Shown: in pieces, positions 8,728 through 15,968 of the stretch
How positions within the stretch are numbered: the first letter of the stretch is position 1
Layout of the letters: each line of letters starts with the position of its first letter
From: Mesorhizobium tamadayense
GTDB lineage: Bacteria; Pseudomonadota; Alphaproteobacteria; Rhizobiales; Rhizobiaceae
DNA: 64,000 nucleotides
Reading direction: 5' to 3'
Assembly (NCBI RefSeq): GCF_003863365.1
Contig: NZ_RQXT01000002.1
Span: 62,001-126,000, forward strand
Translations under genes and position numbers: made by a program
The notes under the pieces: model-generated
The model's input: the letters and a program-made list of their open reading frames with translations, nothing else
Told to the model about the DNA's origin: nothing
Databases searched by the model: none

Positions 8728-8751
8728 TGTGCAGTGCACAATCACTGTGCA
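8728..8751. promoter_or_regulatory. Palindromic TGTGCA operator-like site upstream of the RND operon
   Basis: TGTGCA-G-TGCACA is a perfect 13-bp palindrome at 8728-8740, and a further TGTGCA lies at 8746-8751. It is in the 213-bp gap between the end of the LysE-type gene and the start of the efflux operon. No regulator gene is next to it, so the binding protein is unknown. Confidence 0.45.
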
Positions 8752-8797
8752 GCGGCTAACCTGCCAAGGCGGCCCTCGCATCAGACTGAAAATGACC

Positions 8798-9394
8798 TCA
8801 GCGGAGCATTGGCCAAAGCGTCGCCGCCAGCAGCACGCCCATGGCGATGTTGAACCATTTCAGGCGCACGGGATTCGATAGGAAGCTGCGCAGCGCGGTA
8901 CCGAATCCGGCCCAGACGGAGACGCTGGGCAGGTTGACGATGGTGAAGGCGATCGAGATCAGCGCTACCGAGACGAACGGGTGGTCGGGGTTGGTGTAGA
9001 CGGCCATGGCGGTGATCGCCATCACCCACGCCTTGGGGTTGACCCACTGGAACGCGGCGGCGTCGATGAAGCGCATCGGCCGCCCCTCCGCCCCTTTTCT
9101 GCCGCTCATCGAGCGCGACATGGCGATCTTCCAGGCGAGATAGAGCAGGTAGGCGGCACCCGCGATCTTCAGCGCCGTGTGCAGCGCCGGAAACGCCGTC
9201 AGCACCGCGCCGAGCCCGAAGCCGACGGCCAGCAGCAGGACCAGAAAGCCGATGCTGACGCCCAGCATATGCGGAACGGTCCTGACGATGCCGAAATTGA
9301 CGCCGGAGGCCAGCAGCATGAGATTGTTCGGGCCCGGCGTGATCGAGGTCACGAGGGCATAGACCAAAAGGGCAAGGAATGCGTCGAGGGACAT
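8798..9394 (-). CDS. LysE/RhtB-family amino-acid exporter
   Basis: A 198-residue integral membrane protein with about six hydrophobic segments and the family signature ITPGPNNLMLLASG at residues 18-31. LysE/RhtB proteins export amino acids and related metabolites across the inner membrane. The substrate cannot be assigned here. The polar loop SRSMSGRKGAEGRP in the middle is typical. The ATG at 9394 has a clear GGGAGG ribosome site. It lies downstream of ilvI-ilvH in the same direction, 119 bp after ilvH, which makes co-transcription with branched-chain amino-acid synthesis possible but unproven. Confidence 0.88.
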   Translation of the reverse strand: MSLDAFLALLVYALVTSITPGPNNLMLLASGVNFGIVRTVPHMLGVSIGFLVLLLAVGFGLGAVLTAFPALHTALKIAGAAYLLYLAWKIAMSRSMSGRKGAEGRPMRFIDAAAFQWVNPKAWVMAITAMAVYTNPDHPFVSVALISIAFTIVNLPSVSVWAGFGTALRSFLSNPVRLKWFNIAMGVLLAATLWPMLR

Positions 9395-9513
9395 GATATC
9401 CTCCCAGATACGTCAGTCTTATTGTCCTTTTTAAGCAGACGTGCAAAAGCCACCGACCGGCGACTGCCGGACCAGAGGGAAGATTGACCTGGTGCGAGCG
9501 ATGCTCGCCGCGC

Positions 9514-10086
9514 TCACATGCCCTGCGGGCCGCGGTTCATCGCCGCCACGCCGGTGCGGCAGATCTCGACCAGGCCGAGCGGCTTCATGATGGCGATGAA
9601 CTGATCGAGCTTCGAACCCTTGCCGGTGATCTCGAAGATGAAATGCTCGGTATTGGCGTCGATGACGCTGGCGCGGAAGGCGTCGGCGAGCCGCAGCGCC
9701 TCGACGCGGGCCTCGCCGGTGCCGGCGACCTTGACCAGCGCGAGTTCCCGCTCTAGCGGCCGCTCCTGGCCGAGTTCCTGCGAGCGAACGGTAAGGTCGA
9801 CCACCCGGTGCACCGGCACGATGCGCTCGAGCTGGTGCTTGATCTGCTCCAGCACATGCGGCGTGCCGCGCGTCACGATGGTGATGCGCGACAGATGCTT
9901 TTCGTGCTCGGTCTCGGAGACGGTGAGGCTTTCGATGTTGTAGCCGCGCCCCGAGAACAGGCCGATGACGCGGGCGAGCACGCCCGGTTCGTTGTCGACC
10001 AGCACGGAAAGCGTATGGTTTTCCGGCTTCTCGGTTTCCTTGGCGATGAAATAGGCGGAGCCTGTCGGCTGGAGCTGTGCGTTCAT
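9514..10086 (-). CDS. ilvH: Acetolactate synthase small (regulatory) subunit
   Basis: A 190-residue regulatory subunit with an N-terminal ACT domain (HTLSVLVDNEPGVLARVIGLFSGRGYNIESLTV, residues about 18-50) that binds valine for feedback inhibition. The C-terminal domain ends in LVEICRTGVAAMNRGPQGM. It activates the IlvI catalytic subunit and makes it valine sensitive. I start at ATG 10086, which gives the standard length. It lies 133 bp after ilvI, an unusually long gap for this pair, because a perfect palindromic repeat has inserted between them. Confidence 0.95.
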   Translation of the reverse strand: MNAQLQPTGSAYFIAKETEKPENHTLSVLVDNEPGVLARVIGLFSGRGYNIESLTVSETEHEKHLSRITIVTRGTPHVLEQIKHQLERIVPVHRVVDLTVRSQELGQERPLERELALVKVAGTGEARVEALRLADAFRASVIDANTEHFIFEITGKGSKLDQFIAIMKPLGLVEICRTGVAAMNRGPQGM

Positions 10087-10156
10087 GACATGAATCTCGA
10101 TTTCAAACCTTTGCGCTAATTCTCTGTTTCCACACGGCTTCCCGCCGCAGGCTTCA

Positions 10157-10198
10157 GCAATTCCAGGAAAAGTGCCCCGCGGGTTTTCCTGGAATTGC
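10157..10198. repeat. Palindromic repeat family A copy 2, inside the ilvI-ilvH operon
   Basis: GCAATTCCAGGAAAA (10157-10171) and its perfect complement (10184-10198) form a 15-bp stem with a 12-base loop. It is the most perfect of the four copies in the window and lies between ilvI and ilvH. In RNA it would be a strong intercistronic hairpin without a U-run. Confidence 0.9.
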
Positions 10199-10219
10199 GT
10201 GAAACGTAGGAGCCTGCGG

Positions 10220-12001
10220 CTACACCAGTTCCCTGCCCTTGGCGTCGATGGCGTTGGCCACCGCCTCGTCGGTCGCCTCGTCGGGCAGGAGCATCTCATT
10301 GTGCGCCTTGCCCGACGGGATCATCGGGAAGCAGTTGGCTAAAGTCGCCACGCGGCAGTCGAACAGCACCGGCTTCTTCACCGAGATCATTTCCCGGATC
10401 GCGTCGTCCAGCTCGTCAGGCTTGTCGCAGCGGATGCCGTGGCCCCCATAGGCTTCTGCCAGCTTGACGAAATCCGGCATCGCCTCGGTGTAGGAATGCG
10501 ACAGCCGGTTGCCGTGCAGCAGCTGCTGCCACTGGCGCACCATGCCCATATACTGGTTGTTGAGGATGAAGATCTTGATCGGCGCCTCATACTGCACTGC
10601 CGTGCTCATCTCCTGCATCGTCATCTGCACCGAGGCGTCGCCTGCGATGTCGACGACCAGTGCATCCGGATGTGCGATCTGCACGCCGAGCGCCGCCGGC
10701 AGGCCGTAGCCCATCGTGCCAAGCCCGCCCGAGGTCATCCAGCGGTTGGGCTTTTCGAAATGGTAGTGCTGCGCTGCCCACATCTGGTGCTGGCCGACCT
10801 CGGTGGTGATGTAGGTGTCCATGTCCTTGGTCAGCGCATAAAGACGCTGGATCGCATATTGCGGCATGATCACGTCGTTGTTCATCTTGTAGGCGAGCGA
10901 GTCCCGCGCCCGCCATTTCGCGATCTGCTCCCACCACGGATAGAGCGCCTTCTTGTCGGCCTTGGCGGTCGCCCGCCACAGTCGCACCAGATCCTCCAGC
11001 ACCCGGCCGACATCGCCCAGGATCGGCACGTCCGTATGCACGTTCTTGTTGATCGAGGACGGGTCGATGTCGATGTGGATCTTCTTCGAGTTCGGCGAAA
11101 AGGCATTGAGCCTGCCGGTGATGCGGTCGTCGAACCGCGCGCCGATACAGACCATCACGTCGCAGTCGTGCATGGCCATGTTGGCTTCATAGGTGCCGTG
11201 CATGCCGAGCATGCCGACCCAGTTCTTCCCCGACGCCGGATAGGCGCCGAGGCCCATCAGCGTCGAGGTGATCGGAAAGCCGGTGAGGTCGACCAGCTCG
11301 CGCAGCAGATGGCTGGCTTCCGGGCCGGAATTGACCACGCCGCCGCCCGAATAGATGATCGGCTTCTTGGCGCCGGCCATCAGCTCGACCGCTGCCTTCA
11401 CCTTCTCCAGATCGCCCTGGACCTTCGGCTGGTAGCTGGTGCGCGGCGCGGTCTGCGGCGGCACGTACATGCCTTTGGCGAACTGCACGTCCTTCGGAAT
11501 GTCGACGACGACCGGGCCGGGGCGCCCGGTGGTCGCCACATGGAAGGCCTCGTGGATCGTGGCTGCGAGCTCGTTGACGTCCTTCACCAGCCAGTTGTGC
11601 TTGGTGCAGGGGCGCGTGATGCCGACCGTGTCGCACTCCTGGAAGGCGTCGGAGCCGATCAGCGATGTCGGCACCTGGCCGGTCAGGCAGACCAGCGGAA
11701 TGGAATCCATCAGCGCGTCCTGCAGCGGCGTCACCGCGTTGGTGGCGCCGGGGCCGGACGTCACCAGGAGCACGCCGGCCTTGCCGGTCGAACGCGCATA
11801 GCCTTCGGCAGCGTGGCCGGCGCCCTGCTCGTGCCTGACCAGGATGTGCTCGACCTCGTCCTGCTGGAAAATCTCGTCATAGATCGGAAGGACCGCGCCG
11901 CCCGGATAGCCGAAGACATGCTTGACGCCATTGTCCTTCAGCGCCTGCACCACCATTTCAGCGCCCGTCATTTCGCGCCGTTCGTTCTGTCCGTTGCTCA
12001 T
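10220..12001 (-). CDS. ilvI: Acetolactate synthase large (catalytic) subunit
   Basis: A 593-residue thiamine-diphosphate enzyme that condenses two pyruvates to acetolactate, or pyruvate with 2-oxobutyrate to acetohydroxybutyrate, the first committed step of valine, leucine and isoleucine synthesis. The N-terminal domain has FGYPGGAVLPIYD and the catalytic glutamate in LVRHEQGAGHAAEGYAR. The central domain binds FAD. The C-terminal ThDP motif starts AGDASVQMTMQE and ends FILNN; GDA replaces the usual GDG, which I believe is common in alphaproteobacterial IlvB/IlvI. The ATG at 12001 follows a 172-nt transcribed leader with an attenuator. Confidence 0.95.
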   Translation of the reverse strand: MSNGQNERREMTGAEMVVQALKDNGVKHVFGYPGGAVLPIYDEIFQQDEVEHILVRHEQGAGHAAEGYARSTGKAGVLLVTSGPGATNAVTPLQDALMDSIPLVCLTGQVPTSLIGSDAFQECDTVGITRPCTKHNWLVKDVNELAATIHEAFHVATTGRPGPVVVDIPKDVQFAKGMYVPPQTAPRTSYQPKVQGDLEKVKAAVELMAGAKKPIIYSGGGVVNSGPEASHLLRELVDLTGFPITSTLMGLGAYPASGKNWVGMLGMHGTYEANMAMHDCDVMVCIGARFDDRITGRLNAFSPNSKKIHIDIDPSSINKNVHTDVPILGDVGRVLEDLVRLWRATAKADKKALYPWWEQIAKWRARDSLAYKMNNDVIMPQYAIQRLYALTKDMDTYITTEVGQHQMWAAQHYHFEKPNRWMTSGGLGTMGYGLPAALGVQIAHPDALVVDIAGDASVQMTMQEMSTAVQYEAPIKIFILNNQYMGMVRQWQQLLHGNRLSHSYTEAMPDFVKLAEAYGGHGIRCDKPDELDDAIREMISVKKPVLFDCRVATLANCFPMIPSGKAHNEMLLPDEATDEAVANAIDAKGRELV

Positions 12002-12066
12002 CGGTCTGGTCCCGTACTGCTCGCCGTCTGGCGATTTGCTGGTCGTTTAGTTGGGTTTTGGGCAAT

Positions 12067-12089
12067 AAAAAAGGCCCCCGAGGGAGCCT
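12067..12089 (-). terminator. Attenuator (intrinsic terminator) in the ilvI leader
   Basis: On the minus strand AGGCTCC and GGGGCCT form a seven-pair stem (one G-T) around a CTCG loop at 12072-12089, followed directly by six T (12067-12072). It lies between the leader peptide stop and the ilvI start, the expected place for a transcription attenuator. Confidence 0.8.
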
Positions 12090-12122
12090 GTGGGATGCGC
12101 ATGGGAGGTTTTCGCCCGGCGG

Positions 12123-12173
12123 TTACACCGCCTTGCCCACGCGCCAGCCTACGAGAATGAGTGCTGTTTTCAT
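12123..12173 (-). CDS. ilv leader peptide (16 residues)
   Basis: The tiny reading frame ATG 12173 to TAA 12123 encodes MKTALILVGWRVGKAV. Six of 16 residues are Leu, Ile or Val, the three end products of the pathway controlled downstream, which is the hallmark of a ribosome-mediated attenuation peptide. A hairpin GGCGG-TGTAA-CCGCC overlaps its stop codon, and an intrinsic terminator follows about 34 nt later. A promoter with its -10 hexamer only eight bases before the ATG suggests the transcript begins at or next to the start codon (leaderless), as described for the trpL leader of Sinorhizobium. Too short for ordinary gene callers. Confidence 0.8.
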   Translation of the reverse strand: MKTALILVGWRVGKAV

Positions 12174-12181
12174 GGCCGCGG

Positions 12182-12211
12182 ACAATAAGGGCCAAAGCGC
12201 AGGCTCGTCAA
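12182..12211 (-). promoter_or_regulatory. Sigma-70-type promoter of the ilv leader
   Basis: On the minus strand TTGACG (12206-12211) and TATTGT (12182-12187) are separated by 18 bp. The -10 ends eight bases before the leader peptide ATG, so the transcription start should fall within about two bases of that ATG. Confidence 0.6.
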
Positions 12212-12327
12212 TGGGGTCCGCGCGAATTCACCCGCCCGTGAAATCGGCGCAGTCGCGCGCTACCACGCCGCGGGCTTCCATCTACCCCGCCCGTTACGAG
12301 TAGGCTCATATTGGCGCAACTTGATGG

Positions 12328-12855
12328 CTATCGATCCCGCCCGATCCGCTTCCAGTAAATGAGCGTGCCGGTCAGCCCGCCATGCGGCTTGAGCGCATAG
12401 TCCGGAATCTCGCCCGTCAGCGTGAAGCCGAGTTTCTCGTAAAGGCCGGCGGCCCCGTCCTCGCTTGCGGTGTCCAGTACGAGCAGCGTGCGCCCCCTTT
12501 CGACGGCCAGTTGCTCGGCAGCTCGCATCAGCAGCGTCGCGATGCCTTTGCCGCGACGGTCGAGGCGGGTCATAAGCTTGGCGATCTCGGCGCGGTGCGG
12601 CTGGTTGGGCGGGTAGTCGAGAAGCAGCGTGACGGTGCCGGCGAGCGTCTCGCCGTCCCATGCGCCCAGCACCGCCCTTTCTCCGCGAGCCGCGGCAGCG
12701 AGCGACTTGCGCCAGAACTCAAGGGCCGCATCGGGAGACAGCGGGTGCATGAAGCTCACCGATCCGCCGGCGGCGACCGTCTCGACCAGCAGCTCGGCCA
12801 GCATTCCGCTGGTTGTCGCGTCGTCGTACAACGCCCTGATTTCAAGGGAGTTCAT
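12328..12855 (-). CDS. GNAT-family N-acetyltransferase
   Basis: A 175-residue acetyltransferase. The acetyl-CoA binding motif A is LDRRGKGIATLLMRAAEQ (about residues 101-118) and motif B is LVLDTASEDGAAGLYEKLGF, both intact. The acceptor is unknown. The ATG at 12855 is supported by a GGAGAG ribosome site. An ATG at 12897 overlaps the stop of the upstream gene by ATGA and could be used instead, giving 189 residues. It is the last gene of a three-gene operon behind an XRE regulator, so that regulator probably controls it. Confidence 0.85.
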   Translation of the reverse strand: MNSLEIRALYDDATTSGMLAELLVETVAAGGSVSFMHPLSPDAALEFWRKSLAAAARGERAVLGAWDGETLAGTVTLLLDYPPNQPHRAEIAKLMTRLDRRGKGIATLLMRAAEQLAVERGRTLLVLDTASEDGAAGLYEKLGFTLTGEIPDYALKPHGGLTGTLIYWKRIGRDR

Positions 12856-12893
12856 GTCGGTGCTCTCCAAGGTGATGAGGTGTCGGGCCGCGC

Positions 12894-13202
12894 TCATTCG
12901 AAATGACTGTTCCGTCTTCGGCGGCGCGCCCGGCGGATTTCCGCGATGCGCTCGGCGTCGTCCTCGCTGAGGTGCCGCCCGCGCTCCAGGATCTCGAGCG
13001 TGTACTCCTCGTAGGTGAGGCCAAGCCGCTCGGCCCTTTCGAGCCTCATCAACATGATGCTATGGCTCGGCGCCTTCCAGGCTTTGTCGTGAGCGTCGCG
13101 CCAGGCGAGGAAGATGTAAGCGTCGCCCTTGCCCCAGGGCGGGCCGTCATAATCGTCGAGAGGCGGCCCGCCATTGTGCGAGCGTCTCAGTCGGCGCGCC
13201 AT
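12894..13202 (-). CDS. Conserved rhizobial small protein with HNGGPPLDD start
   Basis: A 102-residue hydrophilic protein opening MARRLRRSHNGGPPLDDYDG. The HNGGPPLDD segment recurs at the start of many short rhizobial proteins of unknown role. A Trp-rich stretch (AWRDAHDKAWKAP) and a helical part (LERAERLGLTYEEYTLEILERGRHL) follow, and it ends in an arginine cluster RRARRRRRN. No function is known to me. It starts four bases after the XRE regulator stop codon and ends at the GNAT gene, so all three are probably translated from one mRNA. Confidence 0.7.
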   Translation of the reverse strand: MARRLRRSHNGGPPLDDYDGPPWGKGDAYIFLAWRDAHDKAWKAPSHSIMLMRLERAERLGLTYEEYTLEILERGRHLSEDDAERIAEIRRARRRRRNSHFE

Positions 13203-13206
13203 GCGA

Positions 13207-13773
13207 TCAGCCCCTGACCAGCGCCACCAGATACTCGGCGGCTTCCGGGCCGGGAGCATGGAAGGCGCAGTCCGAAGGGGCGCCGAGCGCCAGGCAGTCG
13301 CCGGGCTCGAGCCTGTGCACGACATCGCCTTCGGTGAAGTCCAGGCGGCCGCCAATGAGCCATATCTGCTGCTTGATGAAGGCATAGGACGCTGCCGGGA
13401 AGTTGACCTTGGCGCCTGCCGGCAGACTGACCCGGATCAGCTCGAGCGGCATTTGCGAGGCCGGCGACAGGTGCCGCCTGACATAGCCGGTGGCAGGGTC
13501 CTGCCAGACCGGCTGCTCGTCCTTGCGGGAGACGCCGCCGCCCTGCATTTCGGCCCGGGCAATCAGCGTCGAGAGCGTCATGCCGAATGCCGACGCGATG
13601 CGCACCAGCAGCGCCGCGGTCGGGCTTGTCATGCCGCGCTCCATGGCGCTCAGCATCGCCTTGGAAACCACCGACCGCTCGGCCAGCTCGGTCAGCGACC
13701 AGCCTCGCAGATCCCGCTCGGAGCGTATCCGCCTACCGATCGTGGACGTGATGTCGTTCGATATATCAGTCAT
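13207..13773 (-). CDS. XRE-family regulator with C-terminal cupin sensor domain
   Basis: A 188-residue two-domain regulator. Residues 12-66 form the HTH (RRIRSERDLRGWSLTELAERSVVSKAMLSAMERGMTSPT). Residues about 100-186 form a cupin barrel (SLPAGAKVNFP ... GGRLDFTEGDVVHRLEPGDCLALGAPSDCAFHAPG). Such HTH-cupin proteins sense small ligands, and many are autoregulated or control an adjacent acetyltransferase. Here the downstream genes are a small conserved protein and a GNAT enzyme. A perfect 10-bp inverted repeat overlaps its first codons and 5' flank. Confidence 0.88.
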   Translation of the reverse strand: MTDISNDITSTIGRRIRSERDLRGWSLTELAERSVVSKAMLSAMERGMTSPTAALLVRIASAFGMTLSTLIARAEMQGGGVSRKDEQPVWQDPATGYVRRHLSPASQMPLELIRVSLPAGAKVNFPAASYAFIKQQIWLIGGRLDFTEGDVVHRLEPGDCLALGAPSDCAFHAPGPEAAEYLVALVRG

Positions 13774-13790
13774 TCGTCCAATATATCGAA
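13757..13790. promoter_or_regulatory. Perfect inverted repeat at the XRE gene start (candidate autoregulatory operator)
   Basis: TTCGATATAT (13757-13766) and ATATATCGAA (13781-13790) are perfect complements, 24 bp centre to centre. The left arm lies within codons 3-6 of the XRE gene and the right arm just upstream of its ATG, overlapping a TATATT -10-like sequence. Confidence 0.6.
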
Positions 13791-13908
13791 ATTTCGAGGT
13801 AAAGGAAGAGGCGGTTCGATCGAATTTTCGCGACTGGTTTAACAGGCCCTACACCATCCGACCTCACGCGACTTTAACCCCGATTGGATAGGTTGCCGCT
13901 CGAGGGGA

Positions 13909-15753
13909 ATGGGACAGGTCACGATGTTTGTTGAACGCGAAGCCTCCGTTGGGGAACCGACCTCGCAGGAGCGCCGCAACACCGACCAGAACGACAAGCG
14001 CATTCTCGGCAACGTCGTGCAGTGCGACGGTGCGCGCGCCACAATCAGCGCCTATGCCGAGGATGCCGAAGGCACGGTCACCGGCCTGTGGACCGTCGGC
14101 AAGATGATTTCCATCAACCTTGGCGCGACGCGCACCGTTGGCCTTGTCTATGCGATCGGCAAGTCTGACCGCGTCTGGAGCAACGAGGGCCAGAACGCAA
14201 TCGAGGTCAGCATCGAGCTGATCGGCGAGGTGCGCGACGGTGCCGAGCCTGGCGCCAAGCCGGTCTTCGACCGCGGCATCACCACCTATCCGCACATCGG
14301 GGCCGTCGCCCACCGCATCCGCAGCCGTGACCTGCAGGCCGTCTACGATCTCGCCGGCCGCCATTCGATCACCATCGGCACGCTGTCCCAGGACGAGGCG
14401 ATCGACGCCAACATCGCCATCGACGATACGCTGGCGCGCCATTTCGCCATTGTCGGCACGACCGGCGTCGGCAAATCCACGGCCGTCTCGCTGCTTTTGC
14501 GCAAGTCGATCGAGGCGCGGCCCGATTTGCGCGTACTGATCCTCGACCCCCACAACGAGTTTGCCGCTTCGCTTCCGGAATATTGCGTGAAGGTCGATTC
14601 CAAGACGCTCGACTTGCCGTTCTGGATGTTCCGGCTGGAGGAATTCGCCGAGGTCCTGTTTCGCGGGCGCGAGACCGTGCCGGAGGAAGTCGACGCCCTG
14701 CGCGATCTCATCCCGGCCGCTAAGAACCTCTACCGCAATCCCAGTTCCGGCACCTACATCAGACGCGGCAGCGATGCGCTGACGGCGGACACGCCGGTGC
14801 CTTACCGCGTCGCCGATCTCCTCAAGCAGATCGACGAGCGCATGGGCCTCCTGGAAAGCAAGAACGATCGGCCGACACTGAAGTCGCTGAGGACACGCAT
14901 CGAATCGGCTGCGGGCGATCCGCGCTACCGTTTCATGTTCAACTCCCGGCTGATCGAGGACACCATCCACGAGACGATCGGCAACATCTTTCGGGTGCCG
15001 AACCACGGGCGTCCGGTGACCTGCTTCGAGATGGCGGGCATGCCGTCCGAGGTCGTCAACTCCGTCTGCTCGGTTCTGGCGCGCCTCGCCTTCGACCTTG
15101 CGCTTTGGAGCGAGGGCCGGCTACGGCTGCTCTTGCTGTGCGAGGAGGCGCACCGCTACATGCCCGCCGATCCGCGCCTCGGCTTCGCGCCGACCAGGCA
15201 CGCTTTGTCGCGCATCGCCAAGGAAGGCCGCAAATATGGCTGCTACCTCGGCGTCGTCACCCAGCGTCCGGGCGAGCTCGATCCGACCATCCTGTCGCAA
15301 TGCTCGACCTTCTTCGCCATGCGGCTCGCCAACGAGCAGGACCAGGCGATCATCCGCTCGGCGATCGCCGATTCCTCGGCCTCGACGCTCGCCTTCCTGT
15401 CCTCGATGGGCCAGCGCGAAGCCATCGCCTTCGGCGAAGGCGTGGCGACGACGATGCGGCTCAAATTCGAGAAATTGTCCCGCGAATTCATCCCCGGCAC
15501 GGCCAAGCGCGAGCAGACCCTGCCTGCGGAAGCCGGCGACGATGTCGACCTCGCCGGAATTGTCGAGCGGCTGCGCAACGTGCCGAACCCGCAACAGTCG
15601 ATAGCCTTCGCCGAGGCGGTCGACAGCAGCCGCCAGGCCGGTGATCCCGACTACCGCAAGCCAACCGGGCCGCGCGTGCAGCCGGACGACGATTTCGACC
15701 TGCGCTACGGCCTCAAGCCCTCGACCTTCGGCATGCGCCAGCAGAACGATTGA
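13909..15753 (+). CDS. HerA/DUF87-type P-loop ATPase
   Basis: A 614-residue ATPase of the HerA/FtsK-like superfamily. An N-terminal HAS-barrel-like domain (GNVVQCDGARATISAYAED ... GLWTVGKMISI) precedes the P-loop ATPase: Walker A GTTGVGKST near residue 185, the LILDPHNEFAA segment, and Walker B LLLLCEEAHRYMP near 410, followed by SRIAKEGRKYGCYLGVVTQRP, a sensor region typical of HerA. Bacterial HerA-like ATPases pump or process DNA. No NurA nuclease or SIR2 partner lies beside it, so it does not look like an HerA defence system. ATG 13924 is an alternative start with an ACAGG ribosome site. Confidence 0.8.
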   Translation: MGQVTMFVEREASVGEPTSQERRNTDQNDKRILGNVVQCDGARATISAYAEDAEGTVTGLWTVGKMISINLGATRTVGLVYAIGKSDRVWSNEGQNAIEVSIELIGEVRDGAEPGAKPVFDRGITTYPHIGAVAHRIRSRDLQAVYDLAGRHSITIGTLSQDEAIDANIAIDDTLARHFAIVGTTGVGKSTAVSLLLRKSIEARPDLRVLILDPHNEFAASLPEYCVKVDSKTLDLPFWMFRLEEFAEVLFRGRETVPEEVDALRDLIPAAKNLYRNPSSGTYIRRGSDALTADTPVPYRVADLLKQIDERMGLLESKNDRPTLKSLRTRIESAAGDPRYRFMFNSRLIEDTIHETIGNIFRVPNHGRPVTCFEMAGMPSEVVNSVCSVLARLAFDLALWSEGRLRLLLLCEEAHRYMPADPRLGFAPTRHALSRIAKEGRKYGCYLGVVTQRPGELDPTILSQCSTFFAMRLANEQDQAIIRSAIADSSASTLAFLSSMGQREAIAFGEGVATTMRLKFEKLSREFIPGTAKREQTLPAEAGDDVDLAGIVERLRNVPNPQQSIAFAEAVDSSRQAGDPDYRKPTGPRVQPDDDFDLRYGLKPSTFGMRQQND

Positions 15754-15869
15754 GCTTACGTCCTTCCGTCATCTGACAAGAGTTCTAGTTGGTTACCAGT
15801 GCTCTGCGTCGCCGACCGTCATGGGTAAATCCCATCAGGAAATTCGTCAGGCCAAGTCGACTGGAGTCG

Positions 15870-15928
15870 TTTTCGAGAACCGGAGCGGAGCGGACGTAAA
15901 GTCCGTGAGCACCGGAAGCGCAGAAAAC
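15870..15928. repeat. Intergenic repeat, family C copy 1
   Basis: TTTTCGAGAACCGGAGCGGA leads into a central palindromic part and GTGAGCACCGGAAGCGCAGA. Copies with the same order occur at 30265-30324 and, shortened, at 48220-48257. It lies between the HerA-like ATPase and the diguanylate cyclase gene ends, where no gene is seen. Confidence 0.8.
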
Positions 15929-15968
15929 GGCTTCAGGCGACCGGCATCACGAATTTGATGATGGGATT

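Noticed and set aside
10220..12001. ThDP motif GDA instead of GDG in IlvI as a sign of lost activity
   Set aside because: The rest of the motif and the catalytic glutamate are intact, and I believe this variant is common in alphaproteobacterial enzymes.
10439..12160. Long plus-strand open frame opposite ilvI
   Set aside because: Antisense shadow of a clear acetolactate synthase; no domain, no ribosome site.
13909..15753. HerA-like ATPase as part of a defence system
   Set aside because: No NurA nuclease, SIR2, DUF4297 or other effector lies next to it; neighbours are ordinary metabolic and signalling genes.
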